64,000 nucleotides of DNA, taken from contig WQWY01000004.1 of NCBI GenBank assembly GCA_009785115.1, positions 1 through 64,000 of the forward strand, in the 5' to 3' direction. Position numbers and translations under genes: made by a program. Below the pieces are notes generated by a model. That model did no database searches, was not told where the DNA came from, and saw only the letters and a program-made list of their open reading frames with translations. This document shows, one piece after another, positions 38,689 to 47,250 of the stretch. Position 1 is the stretch's first letter. Every line of letters begins with the position of its first letter. Source of the DNA: Micrococcales bacterium (lineage in GTDB: Bacteria; Actinomycetota; Actinomycetes; Actinomycetales; Cellulomonadaceae).

Positions 38689-40907
38689 GGCGCCGGCGAC
38701 GCGGTGGCCGCCCGCTGCTCCGCCACCCAGGCCCTCAGCTCCTCGATGTACTGCTGGTGCTCGGCGAGGGTGGTCGCGAACTTGGTCTCCTTGGTCGCCG
38801 GGTTGACCGTGACCCAGTACAGCCAGTCGCCCTGAGCCGGGGAGAGCACCGCGTCGATCGAGGCGGCCCCCGGTGAGGCGATCGGCCCCGGCGGCAGCCC
38901 TCGGTGCAGGTAGGTGTTGTACAGGTTCGACGGGTCGGAGCGGGCTGCCACCCACTCCTGAGGGGTCATCTGCGCCACCGTGCGGCCGGCCCCGTACTCC
39001 ACCGTCGCGTCGATCTGCAGCACCATGTCTCGTGCCAACCGGTTCTCGATCGCTCGGGCCATCGGCGCCCTGTCGACGTCCCGGCCGGCCTCCCGCTCGA
39101 TCATCGAGGCCTTGATCAGCACGGTCTGCCACCGGCTCTCGGGCACGTCTCGAGACCTCAAGACCTCGACGGTCTTGGCCGTCATCTGGCTCAGCACCGA
39201 GACGGCCGTCGCGTCAGGCTCGATGTCGTAGGTCGCCGGGAACAGCCAGCCCTCGACGATCCCGCCAGCCTGCTCCGGGAGCCCGATCGACGCCGGGTCG
39301 GCCACCGCGGCTTGCAGGTCGGCCAGGGAGATCGGGGTCCGCTCGGAGATCAGCTGCAAGATCTGCGCCTCGTTCCTGCCCTCCGGGATGGTCACCCGCA
39401 GCGTCGCGCGCCGGTTCGGGTCGAGCAGCCAGGCGAGCGCCACAGCAGCAGACATCTGCGTGTTCATGTTGTAGGTGCCGGGCTGGATCGACGTCGCGCT
39501 CGGGTTCGCCTTGTACGCGCTGACGAACGCGTTCTCGGTCGCGACGACGTCAGCCTCGACGAGCACCTTGGCGATCGCTGTGCCGGTCGCGCCGCGAGGC
39601 ACCACCACCTGGACCAGCGGCCCCTTGCCCTCGCCGGTGTAGTCGCTCACCCTCGCCCCGCCACCGGGGAAGAAGGGCAGCCCGACGTTGTAGGCGACGA
39701 CGCCGATACCGACGAGCATGGCGAGCACCACCGTGACCACGACGGCTGAGCGTGCACGGTGCGGCCGTGCCGGGTGCGACTCTGGGCGGCTCGAGGGCTC
39801 TCGACCAGACGGCCTGGTGGACCCCGAACCCTTCCGGCCCCTCGCACGTCCTGGGGTCTCGGCGCGTCTCGGAGACTTGGCGCCCCCGCTGGCCTTGGTC
39901 TTCTTCGACGACGACCTGGCGCCCCGGGCGGTCTCGGCACCCGTGGGAGGTTCGACACCTGTCGACGGTTCGGCACCCGTGACGAGCTCGGAGAAATCAG
40001 GAGCACGCGTCGCGACGCTCGGTGCCGCGAGGGCTGGAGGGAGAGCCTTGGCGGTGGGAGCGGGCGTCGCCGCAGGGGCAGCTCCTCGCTGCGGCTGCGC
40101 GTCCGCGCGACGGTCCCGGCCCACGCTGGTCGACGGCCAGGACGGTCGGATGCCGGTCGGCGGCCACGCCGGAGCCTTCTCCGGGTCACGCGTCGGGGCG
40201 ACCTGCGGCCGCGAGACAGGGCTCTCGTGCTGAGGGGCGAGAGCGCTCGAGGTGAGACCGCTCGAGGAGAGAGAGCTCCGTGAGAAGGGGCCTGACGAGA
40301 AAGGGTCCGACGAGAAAGGGCTCTGCGCGGTCATGCCCTGCCCGGCAGCGCCTCGGGGCTCCGTGCTGGCCCCCCGGGGAGGTGTCGCCAGGTCAGGGAG
40401 GGCCCTGCTCTGCCCGAAGGGGCTCGCACCTCGCGACGGGGCCACCACCGCACCGGGGTCTGTCCCGCCCTGTCCCCAGGGGGTTGCCCCTCGCGTCGGC
40501 ACGGCCGGGCTGGACGGGGCTGGCGCGAGGGGGCGAGCGACCGGGGCAGCGGGACGGTAGCCCTGGGGCGTCGAGCCCTCGGGGGCACGGTGCGGGGTCG
40601 GCGCACCCACGGGACGGGACGGTGAGGCGGCAGCGGGGCGCGGACGGTAGCCGGTCGGTTCTGGCACGTGCTGCTGGGAGGCAGCGGGGCGTGGGGAGGT
40701 CGCAGGCGAGGACTCCCACGACGCACGGGTCACGGGCGGTTCCACGGCGGGCGGGACCTCGGGGGCATGACGGGTCGTCTCGCGCAGCTCGCGGCGCGAG
40801 CGCCGGAGCGGCGGAGCGGCGTCGTCATGCGACCGACCGGCCTGTGTCGACCGGTCAGCGTCACGCAGACCGTCGTCGGCCCACCGCTGGGTTCGTCGTT
40901 CGCTCAC
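38685..40907 (-). CDS. mltG: Endolytic transglycosylase MltG with a long disordered cytoplasmic region
   Basis: MltG cuts nascent glycan strands and sets their length at the outer face of the membrane. Of 740 residues, the first about 385 are low-complexity (Pro/Ser/Ala/Arg-rich, with PFSSDPFSSGPFS repeats and a Lys-rich KKTKASGGAK stretch). One membrane helix follows (VVVTVVLAMLVGIGVVAYNV, about 388-407), then the LysM-like and YceG domains with the catalytic Glu in KASMIEREAG. The GTG start overlaps the ruvX stop by four bases. Confidence 0.92.
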   Translation of the reverse strand: MSERRTQRWADDGLRDADRSTQAGRSHDDAAPPLRRSRRELRETTRHAPEVPPAVEPPVTRASWESSPATSPRPAASQQHVPEPTGYRPRPAAASPSRPVGAPTPHRAPEGSTPQGYRPAAPVARPLAPAPSSPAVPTRGATPWGQGGTDPGAVVAPSRGASPFGQSRALPDLATPPRGASTEPRGAAGQGMTAQSPFSSDPFSSGPFSRSSLSSSGLTSSALAPQHESPVSRPQVAPTRDPEKAPAWPPTGIRPSWPSTSVGRDRRADAQPQRGAAPAATPAPTAKALPPALAAPSVATRAPDFSELVTGAEPSTGVEPPTGAETARGARSSSKKTKASGGAKSPRRAETPGRARGRKGSGSTRPSGREPSSRPESHPARPHRARSAVVVTVVLAMLVGIGVVAYNVGLPFFPGGGARVSDYTGEGKGPLVQVVVPRGATGTAIAKVLVEADVVATENAFVSAYKANPSATSIQPGTYNMNTQMSAAVALAWLLDPNRRATLRVTIPEGRNEAQILQLISERTPISLADLQAAVADPASIGLPEQAGGIVEGWLFPATYDIEPDATAVSVLSQMTAKTVEVLRSRDVPESRWQTVLIKASMIEREAGRDVDRAPMARAIENRLARDMVLQIDATVEYGAGRTVAQMTPQEWVAARSDPSNLYNTYLHRGLPPGPIASPGAASIDAVLSPAQGDWLYWVTVNPATKETKFATTLAEHQQYIEELRAWVAEQRAATASPAP

Positions 40908-41437
40908 TTGTCTCCTGCGTCAGCCCTGCAGTCTTCGTGCCCCCCTGGGTCTGGCTCGGGAGCGAGGTGAACCTCGATCCCCGGTCGTCGACCTGTGCTC
41001 CGTTCCACCTCCAGCGCGTCCTGCAAGATGACGACGGCAGCCGCCTGGTCGATGACCTTCCGGTGGTCACGAGACGACCGGCCGGCCGCACGCAACGCCT
41101 GATGAGCCACTGTCGTGGACAACCTCTCGTCGAGCAAGCGCACAGGGACCGGTGCGACAGCACGTGCCAACGTCTCAGCGTACGCGCGTGCGACGCCCGC
41201 CGAAGCTCCTTCAACGCCAGAAAGGTGACGTGGGAGCCCGACATACACACAACCTGCACCCCGCTCACGAGTCTCCGCCACGATCTGGTCGACCGACGTC
41301 GCCCGTGGCAGGGTCGCGACAGGGGTCGCCAAGATCCCGTCGGGGTCGCTCGCCGCGAGCCCGACCCGGACCGCACCGACGTCGACCCCCAGGCGAGGCA
41401 GCCTCTCGAGCGAGACGGACGCGGCGTCGCCGGTCAG
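40904..41437 (-). CDS. ruvX: Putative pre-16S rRNA nuclease / Holliday junction resolvase-like YqgF
   Basis: YqgF has an RNase H-like fold and matures the 16S rRNA end. The catalytic Asp in LGVDVGAVRVG and the C-terminal DQAAAVVILQDAL and LLDERLST are all conserved. The only in-frame canonical-type start, a TTG at 41332, would delete the catalytic Asp. The frame upstream is closed by a TGA at 41446-41448, so the start must be a CTG; the one at 41437 overlaps the alaS stop as CTGA, the same four-base pattern seen throughout the operon, and gives 177 residues. Confidence 0.85.
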   Translation of the reverse strand: MTGDAASVSLERLPRLGVDVGAVRVGLAASDPDGILATPVATLPRATSVDQIVAETRERGAGCVYVGLPRHLSGVEGASAGVARAYAETLARAVAPVPVRLLDERLSTTVAHQALRAAGRSSRDHRKVIDQAAAVVILQDALEVERSTGRRPGIEVHLAPEPDPGGHEDCRADAGDK

Positions 41438-44124
41438 GAGGCCACCTCACGGGTCACCGCGGCGAGGGCGTCGGCCAGACGGACGGTGTCCGTGCCACCA
41501 CCCTGGGCGACGTCGTCTCGTCCCCCGCCTCCGCCGCCCAGCACCGCCGACGCCTCCTTGACCAGCGCACCAGCCCGGACACCCGCGGCTCGCGCCGCGG
41601 CGTTCGTGGCCACCGCCACCATGGCCCGGTCCTTGACCAGGCCACCGACCGCGACCACGGTCGGGGCGGACTCCCCCAGCCGGTCGCGCACGTCGACGGC
41701 CAGGGTGCGCAGATCGTCGCCGCGGGCCACCTCGCCCACGTCGTGGGTGACCAGACGGACCTCTCCGACCGTCGCGGCGGCGTCCGCGAGACCCTGCGCC
41801 GACTGACGCAGCCTCTCCGCGCGCAGGGCACCGAGCTCACGCTCGGCACTCTTGAGCCTGGACAGCAGCCCGGACACCCGGTCGGCCAGGTCGTCAGGAC
41901 GCGCCCCGAGCAGACCTGACAGCTGGCCGACGAGCACCCGCTCACGGGCGTGCTGCCCGTAGGCACCCTCACCGACGAGCGCGTCGATGCGGCGCACCCC
42001 GGAGCCGATGGAGGCCTCACCCAGCACCGTGACCAGGCCGAGCTCGCCGGAGCGCTGGACGTGCGTGCCCGCGCAGAGCTCGAGCGACCAGTCACCACCG
42101 ATGGACACGACGCGGACCTCGTCGCCGTACTTCTCGCCGAACAGCGCCATCGCCCCGAGCTCGCGCGCCCTGGCCAGCGACATGACCGCGTCGGTCACCT
42201 CGAGGTCTTCCTGGAGGCGCAGGTTCACCCGTTCCTCGATCTCGCTCATCGCTGACGCGGGCACGGCCGCGCCGCGCCGGAAGTCGAAGCGAAGCCTGCT
42301 GGGCGCGTTCTCCGACCCCGCCTGGGTGGCGTCGCGGCCCAGCGACTCCTGGAGCGCCTTGTGCAGCAGGTGCGTGGCGGTGTGCGCCTTGGCGATCCGT
42401 CCGCGACGCTCGGTGTCGATCGCGGCCAGGCCGCTCTCTCCCACGGTCACCGTGCCGTCGACCAAGCGGCCACGGTGCACGTTCATGCCCTTGATCGGGG
42501 CCTGGACGTCGTCGACCTCGATGCGCGCACCGCCCTCGAGCATGATCGTGCCCTGGTCGGCCAGCTGGCCACCGGCCTCGGCGTAGAACGGCGTGGCGTC
42601 CAGGATCACCTCGACGTCGGCCGGGGCGGTCGCCGTGGGCACGGGGACGCCGTCGGCCAGCAGGGCCACGACGCTGGCCCGCGCGCTGAGCTCGGTGTAC
42701 CCCAGGAACCTCACCGGCTCGGCCAGGCCCGCACGGGCCTGCTCATAGGCGCCGAGGTCGCCGTGGCCCGTCTTCTTCGCCAGCGCGTCGGCCCGGGCAC
42801 GGGCCTTCTGCTCGGCCATCAGGCGACGGAACTCCACCTCGTCCACGTCGACACCCTGCTCTGCGGCCATCTCCAGGGTCAGGTCGATGGGGAAGCCGTA
42901 GGTGTCGTGCAGGGCGAACGCCTTGTCCCCCGGCAGCATCACCTCGCCCTCGCCCTCGCCCTCGGCGGCGGCGCGAGCGTCGCGCACGGCGACGTCGAGG
43001 ATCGTCGTCCCGGCGGCGAGGGTGCGCAGGAAGGACTCCTCCTCGGCGTAGGCCACCTGGCTGATCCGGGCGAAGCCCTCGGCCACCTCCGGGTACGACA
43101 GGCTCATCGCGTCGCGGCTGGCCGGCAGCAGGTGGGGCATCACCGGCTCCTCCACACCGAGCAGGCGCATCGAGCGCACGGCCCGGCGCACCAGGCGGCG
43201 CAGCACGTAGCCGCGACCCTCGTTGCCCGGGATCACCCCGTCCCCGATGAGCATGAGCGCCGACCGCACGTGGTCGGCCACGACGCGGAACCGCACGTCG
43301 TCGTCGGCGTCCGCCCCGTAGCGCCGCCCGGTGACCTCCTGCGCGGTGGCGATGACACCGAACACCTCGTCGATCTCGTACATGTTCTGCTTGCCCTGGA
43401 GCAAGAAGGCGATGCGCTCCAGCCCGGCGCCGGTGTCGATGGACTTGGAGTCCAGCTCGCGCAGCAGCGGGTAGTCCTTGCCGGCGCCCTCCCCGCGCAG
43501 GTACTGGTCGAACACCAGGTTCCAGTACTCCAGGTACCGGTCACCCCCGGGGTCTACCGTGCCCCCCTCGGCCTCGGGGCCGTAGTCCGGACCACGGTCG
43601 TAGTGGAATTCCGCGCACGGGCCGGCGGGGCCGGGCTGACCGGTGTCCCAGAAGATCTCCTCGCGCGGCAGGCGCACGATCTGGCTGGGGTGCACCCCGA
43701 CACGTCGCAGCGCGTCGGCGGACTCGGCGTCCTGGTCCCAGATGGTCACCCAGATCTTCTCGCCGTCGAGACCGTACCCGCCCTCGGCCAGCGGTGTGGT
43801 GCTCAGCTCCCAGGCGTACTCGATGGCACCGGTCTTGAAGTAGTCGCCGAACGAGAAGTTCCCGTTCATCTGGAAGAACGTGCCGTGCCGGGTGGTCTTG
43901 CCGACGTTGTCGATGTCGTTGGTGCGGATGCACTTCTGCACGCTCGCCGCCCGTGGCCAGGGCGCGGTCTGGGTGCCCAGGATGTACGGGATGAAGGGGA
44001 CCATGCCGGCGATCGTGAACAGGATCGACGGGTCCGGGGAGATCAGCGGCACGGACGGCACGATCTCGTGGTCCTTGGCCGCGAAGTAGTCCAGCCAGCG
44101 CTGGCGGATGTCGGCGGTGCGCAT
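41434..44124 (-). CDS. alaS: Alanyl-tRNA synthetase
   Basis: It charges tRNA-Ala. The 896-residue class II enzyme has the N-terminal catalytic core (MRTADIRQRWLDYFAAKDHE), the editing domain with HTATHLLHKALQ and CAGTHVQRSGELG zinc residues, and the C-terminal oligomerisation domain including the Gly-rich GGGGGGRDD motif. It starts the alaS-ruvX-mltG-aroE operon. A short dyad lies directly before its ATG. Confidence 0.98.
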   Translation of the reverse strand: MRTADIRQRWLDYFAAKDHEIVPSVPLISPDPSILFTIAGMVPFIPYILGTQTAPWPRAASVQKCIRTNDIDNVGKTTRHGTFFQMNGNFSFGDYFKTGAIEYAWELSTTPLAEGGYGLDGEKIWVTIWDQDAESADALRRVGVHPSQIVRLPREEIFWDTGQPGPAGPCAEFHYDRGPDYGPEAEGGTVDPGGDRYLEYWNLVFDQYLRGEGAGKDYPLLRELDSKSIDTGAGLERIAFLLQGKQNMYEIDEVFGVIATAQEVTGRRYGADADDDVRFRVVADHVRSALMLIGDGVIPGNEGRGYVLRRLVRRAVRSMRLLGVEEPVMPHLLPASRDAMSLSYPEVAEGFARISQVAYAEEESFLRTLAAGTTILDVAVRDARAAAEGEGEGEVMLPGDKAFALHDTYGFPIDLTLEMAAEQGVDVDEVEFRRLMAEQKARARADALAKKTGHGDLGAYEQARAGLAEPVRFLGYTELSARASVVALLADGVPVPTATAPADVEVILDATPFYAEAGGQLADQGTIMLEGGARIEVDDVQAPIKGMNVHRGRLVDGTVTVGESGLAAIDTERRGRIAKAHTATHLLHKALQESLGRDATQAGSENAPSRLRFDFRRGAAVPASAMSEIEERVNLRLQEDLEVTDAVMSLARARELGAMALFGEKYGDEVRVVSIGGDWSLELCAGTHVQRSGELGLVTVLGEASIGSGVRRIDALVGEGAYGQHARERVLVGQLSGLLGARPDDLADRVSGLLSRLKSAERELGALRAERLRQSAQGLADAAATVGEVRLVTHDVGEVARGDDLRTLAVDVRDRLGESAPTVVAVGGLVKDRAMVAVATNAAARAAGVRAGALVKEASAVLGGGGGGRDDVAQGGGTDTVRLADALAAVTREVAS

Positions 44125-44130
44125 GATGCC

Positions 44131-44144
44131 CTATCTGTGGATAG
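44131..44144. repeat. Dyad upstream of alaS
   Basis: CTATC-TGTG-GATAG is a perfect 5-4-5 inverted repeat seven bases upstream of the alaS ATG. It could be an operator or overlap a -10 region (AT-rich for this genome). E. coli AlaRS binds a palindrome at its own promoter, but there is no evidence for that here. Confidence 0.3.
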
Positions 44145-44186
44145 CGCCCCTCGGTGAGCGGGGTCCCTCGGTGGCGCGGGTCGAGG

Positions 44187-44573
44187 TCAGAAGGAGTAGG
44201 TGGCGTCGTCAGGGTCCTCGGTGGGCGCGTCGGCCCAGTCCTGGGCGATCCGAGCCTCGGTGCGGTGCCGGTCTCGGTCGCGAAGGTTCTTGGCGAGCCG
44301 CTCGCGACGCTCTGGCGCGGTGGCCCTCAGCTGGTCGACGTCGCGGTCTCCGATCAGCGCCGCCATCAGCTCGGCCTCCTTCTCGTCACGCCCGGCTCTG
44401 AACTCTTCCAAGGCGTGACGCAAGCCACGAGAGACCGCGATCGCGGTGTCCACGGCGCCGGAGGCCGGTTCCGGCACCATCGTGGCGTACCAGGAGCGAC
44501 CCTTGCGGATCACGAGCACCGTCAGGCCGACACCTGCCCCGACGCCGACACCGACCCAGAACAGCCGGCGCAT
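44187..44573 (-). CDS. Small single-pass membrane protein (DUF6167-like)
   Basis: The 128-residue protein has an N-terminal membrane helix (LFWVGVGVGAGVGLTVLVI, residues 4-22) followed by a charged helical region (about 55-100, Arg/Glu/Asp-rich). It resembles the conserved actinobacterial proteins found between alaS and the DUF948 gene. It overlaps the DUF948 stop by one base. No function is recognised; co-conservation with alaS-ruvX-mltG suggests an envelope role. Confidence 0.6.
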   Translation of the reverse strand: MRRLFWVGVGVGAGVGLTVLVIRKGRSWYATMVPEPASGAVDTAIAVSRGLRHALEEFRAGRDEKEAELMAALIGDRDVDQLRATAPERRERLAKNLRDRDRHRTEARIAQDWADAPTEDPDDATYSF

Positions 44574-44920
44574 CAGCGCCCCTGACCGAACGCGCGTCGC
44601 ACCCCGGCGGTGAACGCGGCCACCTTCAGCAGGGGCCGCCCCACAGTGGCCGAGAACAGCGCGGTCAGCGCGGCGACGTCCTGAGAGACCTCGGCGGTCG
44701 ACGTCGTGATGGTGTCCACCTTGGCGACCTGCGCGTTCGACTGGGCGACCAGGGTGGCGGCCTCGTCGATCACCGGCAGGGTGTGCTCGGTGACCTGGGC
44801 CAGCGAGACCCGGGTCTCATCGAGAACCCTGCCCAGCTTGATCAGCGGGACCGCCAGCGCCCCGACCAGCAGGACGAAGGCGACAGCGGCGATCAGACCA
44901 GCGACGTCGCCGACAGACAT
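44573..44920 (-). CDS. DUF948 domain-containing membrane protein
   Basis: The 115-residue protein has an N-terminal membrane helix (AGLIAAVAFVLLVGALAVPLI) and then a heptad-patterned segment typical of DUF948 (KLGRVLDETRVSLAQVTEHT and VAQSNAQVAKVDTITTSTAE). It precedes the small membrane protein with a one-base overlap. Its molecular role is not known to me. Confidence 0.75.
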   Translation of the reverse strand: MSVGDVAGLIAAVAFVLLVGALAVPLIKLGRVLDETRVSLAQVTEHTLPVIDEAATLVAQSNAQVAKVDTITTSTAEVSQDVAALTALFSATVGRPLLKVAAFTAGVRRAFGQGR

Positions 44921-44963
44921 CGGTCCCTCCCTAGAGCCTCATCGACGTCACGACGACGCCGAA

Positions 44964-44996
44964 GGCCCACCCTACAAGCAGGTTGTCGGGTGGGCC
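44964..44996 (-). terminator. Terminator after rpsD
   Basis: GGCCCACCC and GGGTGGGCC form a perfect 9-bp stem. The inner ACAA and TTGT pair again, leaving a 5-base loop. The structure sits 31 bases past the rpsD stop and before the DUF948 gene, fitting a factor-independent or hairpin-dependent stop for this highly expressed gene, although no U-run follows. Confidence 0.8.
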
Positions 44997-45027
44997 GGGC
45001 GGTGTCGCACGTCGGTGCGGACGACGA

Positions 45028-45654
45028 TCAGCGGGCGTAGAACTCCACGACCATCTGCACGTCGCAGGTGATCGGCACCTCGGCGCGCTTCGGGCGGCGG
45101 GTCAGCTGCGCCGAGAGCTTCTCGATCTGGACGTCCAGGTACCCGGGCACGGCGGGCAGCACGTCACGGTGAGCCCCGGCGGCAGCGATCTGGAAGGGCA
45201 CCGTCGCCTGGCTCTTCGGCTTGACCTGGATGGTCTGGCCCTCCTTCACGCGGTAGGAGGGGCGGTCCACGATCTTGCCGTCCACCAGCACGTGGCGGTG
45301 GCCGACGACCTGGCGGGCCTGGAGGATGGTCCGGGCGAACCCGGCGCGCAGCACCAGCGCGTCCAGCCGGGTCTCGAGGTCCTCGACCAGGGCCTCACCG
45401 GTCAGGCCCGGCGCCTTGCGGGCGTTCTCGTAGGCCTTGGCGAGCTGCTTCTCGCGCAGCGCGTACTGGGCGCGCAGCCGCTGCTTCTCGCGCAGCCGCA
45501 CGGCGTAGTCGCTCTCGGTGCGGCGACGGGCACGGCCGTGCTCACCGGGCGGGTAGGGGCGCTTCTCGAAGTGCTTGACGGCCTTGGGGGTCAGGGCCAG
45601 GCCGAGCGCACGGCTGAGGCGGACCTGACGGCGCGAACGCTTCACAGCGGTCAT
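45028..45654 (-). CDS. rpsD: 30S ribosomal protein S4
   Basis: S4 nucleates 30S assembly. The 208-residue protein has FEKRPYPPGEHGRARRR, the helical REKQRLRAQYALREKQL region and the S4 RNA-binding domain LETRLDALVLRAGFARTILQARQVVGHRHVLVDG. It has no N-terminal zinc cysteines (C-minus type; the only Cys is near the C-terminus). It is monocistronic here, outside a ribosomal protein operon, as in other Actinobacteria where rpsD lies near alaS. AGGAAG lies about ten bases before the ATG. Confidence 0.97.
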   Translation of the reverse strand: MTAVKRSRRQVRLSRALGLALTPKAVKHFEKRPYPPGEHGRARRRTESDYAVRLREKQRLRAQYALREKQLAKAYENARKAPGLTGEALVEDLETRLDALVLRAGFARTILQARQVVGHRHVLVDGKIVDRPSYRVKEGQTIQVKPKSQATVPFQIAAAGAHRDVLPAVPGYLDVQIEKLSAQLTRRPKRAEVPITCDVQMVVEFYAR

Positions 45655-45693
45655 CGTGGGGTTCTTCCTGTCGTTGGGACGTCACACCCGCAG

Positions 45694-45708
45694 CGGGCAC
45701 GGTGCCCG
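45694..45708. repeat. Palindrome in the rpsD leader
   Basis: CGGGCACGGTGCCCG is a perfect 7-1-7 dyad about 40 bases upstream of the rpsD ATG. As RNA it can form a stable hairpin. S4 represses its own synthesis in several bacteria by binding leader RNA, but this structure does not obviously match a known S4 site. Confidence 0.35.
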
Positions 45709-45819
45709 GCAGGCGTGGGGCCGACCGTGGTGCGCGCCTGATGATGCGGTGGCGTGCTGGCTGAGACCCCAGGGTGGTGCTCGTCAGCAGACCAAGGCTG
45801 GACGAGCAGCCGTGGCATC

Positions 45820-47193
45820 TTAGCCGATCCTCGACCCGCCGGCCGACTCGGGGCCGAGGTGCTCGCGGATGCGTGTCAGCCGCTCGCTCACCTGACGCTC
45901 GTAGCCACGGTCGGTCGGCTCGTAGTAGCGGGCGCCGGCCAGCGTGTCAGGCAGGTACTGCTGCGCGGCGATCCCGTGCGGCTCGTCGTGGGCGTAGCGG
46001 TAGCCCGCGCCGTGGCCCAGGCGCTCGGCTCCCCCACGGCTGCCGTCGCGCAGGTGCATCGGCACCACGCCCGCCCGTCCGGCGCGCACGTCGGCCAGAG
46101 CCTGGTCGATCCCGAGGTAGGCGGCGTTCGACTTCGGTGCGGTGGCCAGGTGCACCACCGCCTCGGCCAGGATAATCCGGCCCTCCGGCATCCCGATGAA
46201 CGCCACCGCCTGGGCCGCCGCCACCGCCGTCTGCAAGGCTGACGGGTCGGCCATGCCGACGTCCTCGGCCGCGGCGATGACGATGCGGCGGGCGATGAAG
46301 CGCGGGTCCTCCCCCGCGGCGATCATGCGGGCCAGGTAGTGCAGCGACGCGTCGACGTCCGAGCCACGCATCGACTTGATGAACGCGGAGATCACGTCGT
46401 AGTGCTGGTCTCCGGCGCGGTCGTAGCGCACCGCCGCGACGTCGACGGCACGCTCGACGTCGGCCACGCTCACACGCGCCTCGTCGGTCTGGAGCGCGGC
46501 CCCGGCGGCGGCCTCCAGGATGGTCAGCGCCCGCCGGGCGTCGCCGCTCGCCAGCCGGACGATCTGGCCCAGGGCCTCGTCGTCCAGCGTGATCGCGTCA
46601 GCGAGCCCGCGCTCGTCGCTCACCGCTCGACGCACCAGCCCCGCCAGGTCGTCGTCGGTCAGGGGACGCAGGGTCAGCAGCAGAGACCGAGACAGCAACG
46701 GCGAGACCACCGAGAACGACGGGTTCTCCGTGGTCGCCGCGACCAGGGTGACCCAGCGGTTCTCCACCGCTGGTAGCAGCACGTCCTGCTGGGCGCGGCT
46801 GAAGCGGTGCACCTCGTCGATGAACAGCACCGTCTCGGTGCCCGTGGCGGCCAGCACCCGGCGGGAGTCGTCCAGCGCCGCCCGCACGTCCTTCACCCCC
46901 GCGGTCACCGCGGACAGCTCGACGAACCGCCGTCCCGACCCGCTCGCCACGAGGTAGGCCAGCGTCGTCTTGCCCGTCCCCGGCGGGCCCCACAGCAGCA
47001 GCGAGGCCGGCGGGGTCGTGCCCGTGTCGGCCTCGAGCAGGCGACGCAGCGGAGAACCGACGGTCAGCAGATGACCCTGGCCGGCGACCTCCTCGACCGT
47101 GGCCGGACGCATCCGTACCGCCAGCGGCGCGGAGGCCACGTCGCCACCCGGACGCACCTGGCCGAACAGGCCCTCGGAGTCGAACAGATCCAC
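45820..47193 (-). CDS. rarA: Replication-associated recombination protein RarA (MgsA)
   Basis: RarA is an AAA+ ATPase acting at stalled forks with SSB. The 457 residues contain Walker [16 protein letters not shown], Walker [10 protein letters not shown], sensor 1 [10 protein letters not shown], and the C-terminal tetramerisation/clamp-loader-like domain with [22 protein letters not shown]. The start is opposite the MMPL gene across a 57-bp gap, so both promoters lie there. Confidence 0.95.
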   Translation of the reverse strand: MDLFDSEGLFGQVRPGGDVASAPLAVRMRPATVEEVAGQGHLLTVGSPLRRLLEADTGTTPPASLLLWGPPGTGKTTLAYLVASGSGRRFVELSAVTAGVKDVRAALDDSRRVLAATGTETVLFIDEVHRFSRAQQDVLLPAVENRWVTLVAATTENPSFSVVSPLLSRSLLLTLRPLTDDDLAGLVRRAVSDERGLADAITLDDEALGQIVRLASGDARRALTILEAAAGAALQTDEARVSVADVERAVDVAAVRYDRAGDQHYDVISAFIKSMRGSDVDASLHYLARMIAAGEDPRFIARRIVIAAAEDVGMADPSALQTAVAAAQAVAFIGMPEGRIILAEAVVHLATAPKSNAAYLGIDQALADVRAGRAGVVPMHLRDGSRGGAERLGHGAGYRYAHDEPHGIAAQQYLPDTLAGARYYEPTDRGYERQVSERLTRIREHLGPESAGGSRIG

Positions 47194-47250
47194 GACAAGA
47201 GCCTACGCACCCGCGGTATGTCCCAGCACGGGGCACCTCGACGTGGGACG

